Part shown: positions 6,785-6,954 of the stretch, in pieces
Layout of the letters: every line of letters starts with the position of its first letter
Position numbering within the stretch: position 1 is the stretch's first letter
Source: Alphaproteobacteria bacterium
GTDB lineage: Bacteria > Pseudomonadota > Alphaproteobacteria > Reyranellales > Reyranellaceae
Length of the DNA: 6,954 nucleotides
Assembly: GCA_013290035.1 (NCBI GenBank)
Contig: JABCYT010000176.1
Coordinates: 1 to 6,954 of the forward strand
Direction of reading: 5' to 3'
Notes under the pieces: model-generated
Seen by the model: only the letters and a program-made list of their open reading frames with translations
The model's database searches: none
What the model was told of the DNA's origin: nothing
Program-made: the position numbers and the translations under genes

Positions 6785-6954
6785 ATGACCCTGGTCGAAC
6801 GCGCGGACCTGTGGACCGAGGACCGCAAGGTCGCGACGCGCGAGGCGGAGCGCCGCATCAAGGCGGCCGAACTCTCGGTGGTGCGGCTGGCCTTCGCCGA
6901 CCAGCACGGCGTGCTGCGCGGCAAGACCCTGACGGTGGGCGAGATCGATGCCGC
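6785..6954 (+). CDS. Glutamine synthetase family protein, N-terminal part (cut by right window edge)
   Basis: Fifty-six codons are visible from the ATG at 6785. After a charged helical leader (residues 1-30) comes VVRLAFADQHGVLRGKTL (32-49). This matches the beta-grasp N-terminal domain signature of glutamine synthetases and their relatives (a D-x-x-G-x-x-RGK pattern). The family includes true GlnA, but also gamma-glutamyl-amine ligases such as PuuA, IpuC and the GS-like proteins of aniline dioxygenase clusters, which join glutamate to amines using ATP. Position 6 bp after the Rieske oxygenase stop argues for co-transcription and for a catabolic ligase rather than housekeeping GlnA. The catalytic domain lies outside the window, so substrate residues cannot be checked. 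No clear Shine-Dalgarno sequence is seen, consistent with coupling to the upstream gene. Confidence 0.78.
   Translation, partial: MTLVERADLWTEDRKVATREAERRIKAAELSVVRLAFADQHGVLRGKTLTVGEIDA

Noticed and set aside
5150..6907. A 585-codon open frame on the minus strand opposite the Rieske oxygenase gene
   Set aside because: It is antisense to a gene with clear Rieske and iron-ligand motifs, reads as Arg/Ala/Val/His-rich sequence without domains, and its tail is a translation of the palindromic repeat. Long antisense frames are expected at this GC content.

Overview
The window is a gene-dense, GC-rich stretch of bacterial chromosome with short intergenic gaps, ATGA-type overlaps and strong GC bias at third codon positions. 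The style and gene families suggest an alphaproteobacterium, perhaps of the Reyranella/Rhodospirillales or Bradyrhizobium type. This is inference from general resemblance; no marker gene is present.

Layout. Six genes read leftward on the minus strand. In order of transcription they are an alpha/beta hydrolase (5153-4269), a zinc-type medium-chain dehydrogenase overlapping it by 4 bp (4272-3253), a glutathione S-transferase after a 71-bp gap (3181-2567), a secreted membrane-anchored protein with three NEW3/Ig-like repeats (2550-1390), an ABC-2 type ATPase (1379-426), and the start of its ABC-2 permease, cut by the left window edge (436-1). The last four are separated by only 16 bp, 10 bp and an 11-bp overlap, so they probably form one transcription unit. 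Two genes read rightward from the divergent region. These are a phthalate-dioxygenase-type Rieske oxygenase (5432-6778) and, 6 bp later, the N-terminal 56 codons of a glutamine-synthetase-family ligase cut by the right edge.

The 278-bp divergent region (5154-5431) is the only sizeable non-coding stretch. About half of it is a 147-bp element built of nested perfect inverted repeats (17-bp outer arms, coaxial 12-bp and 8-bp inner arms, and a side hairpin). It looks like a dispersed palindromic or MITE/REP-like repeat placed between two promoters.

Functionally, the right half looks catabolic: Rieske oxygenase, glutamate-amine-ligase-like protein, hydrolase and dehydrogenase. The left half is an export or envelope-type ABC system with an extracytoplasmic NEW3 partner. 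The known parallel for pairing a Rieske oxygenase with a GS-like enzyme is aniline-type degradation, but the oxygenase here is of the single-component phthalate type, so the substrate is open. I see no tRNA, rRNA, CRISPR array, transposase or phage gene.
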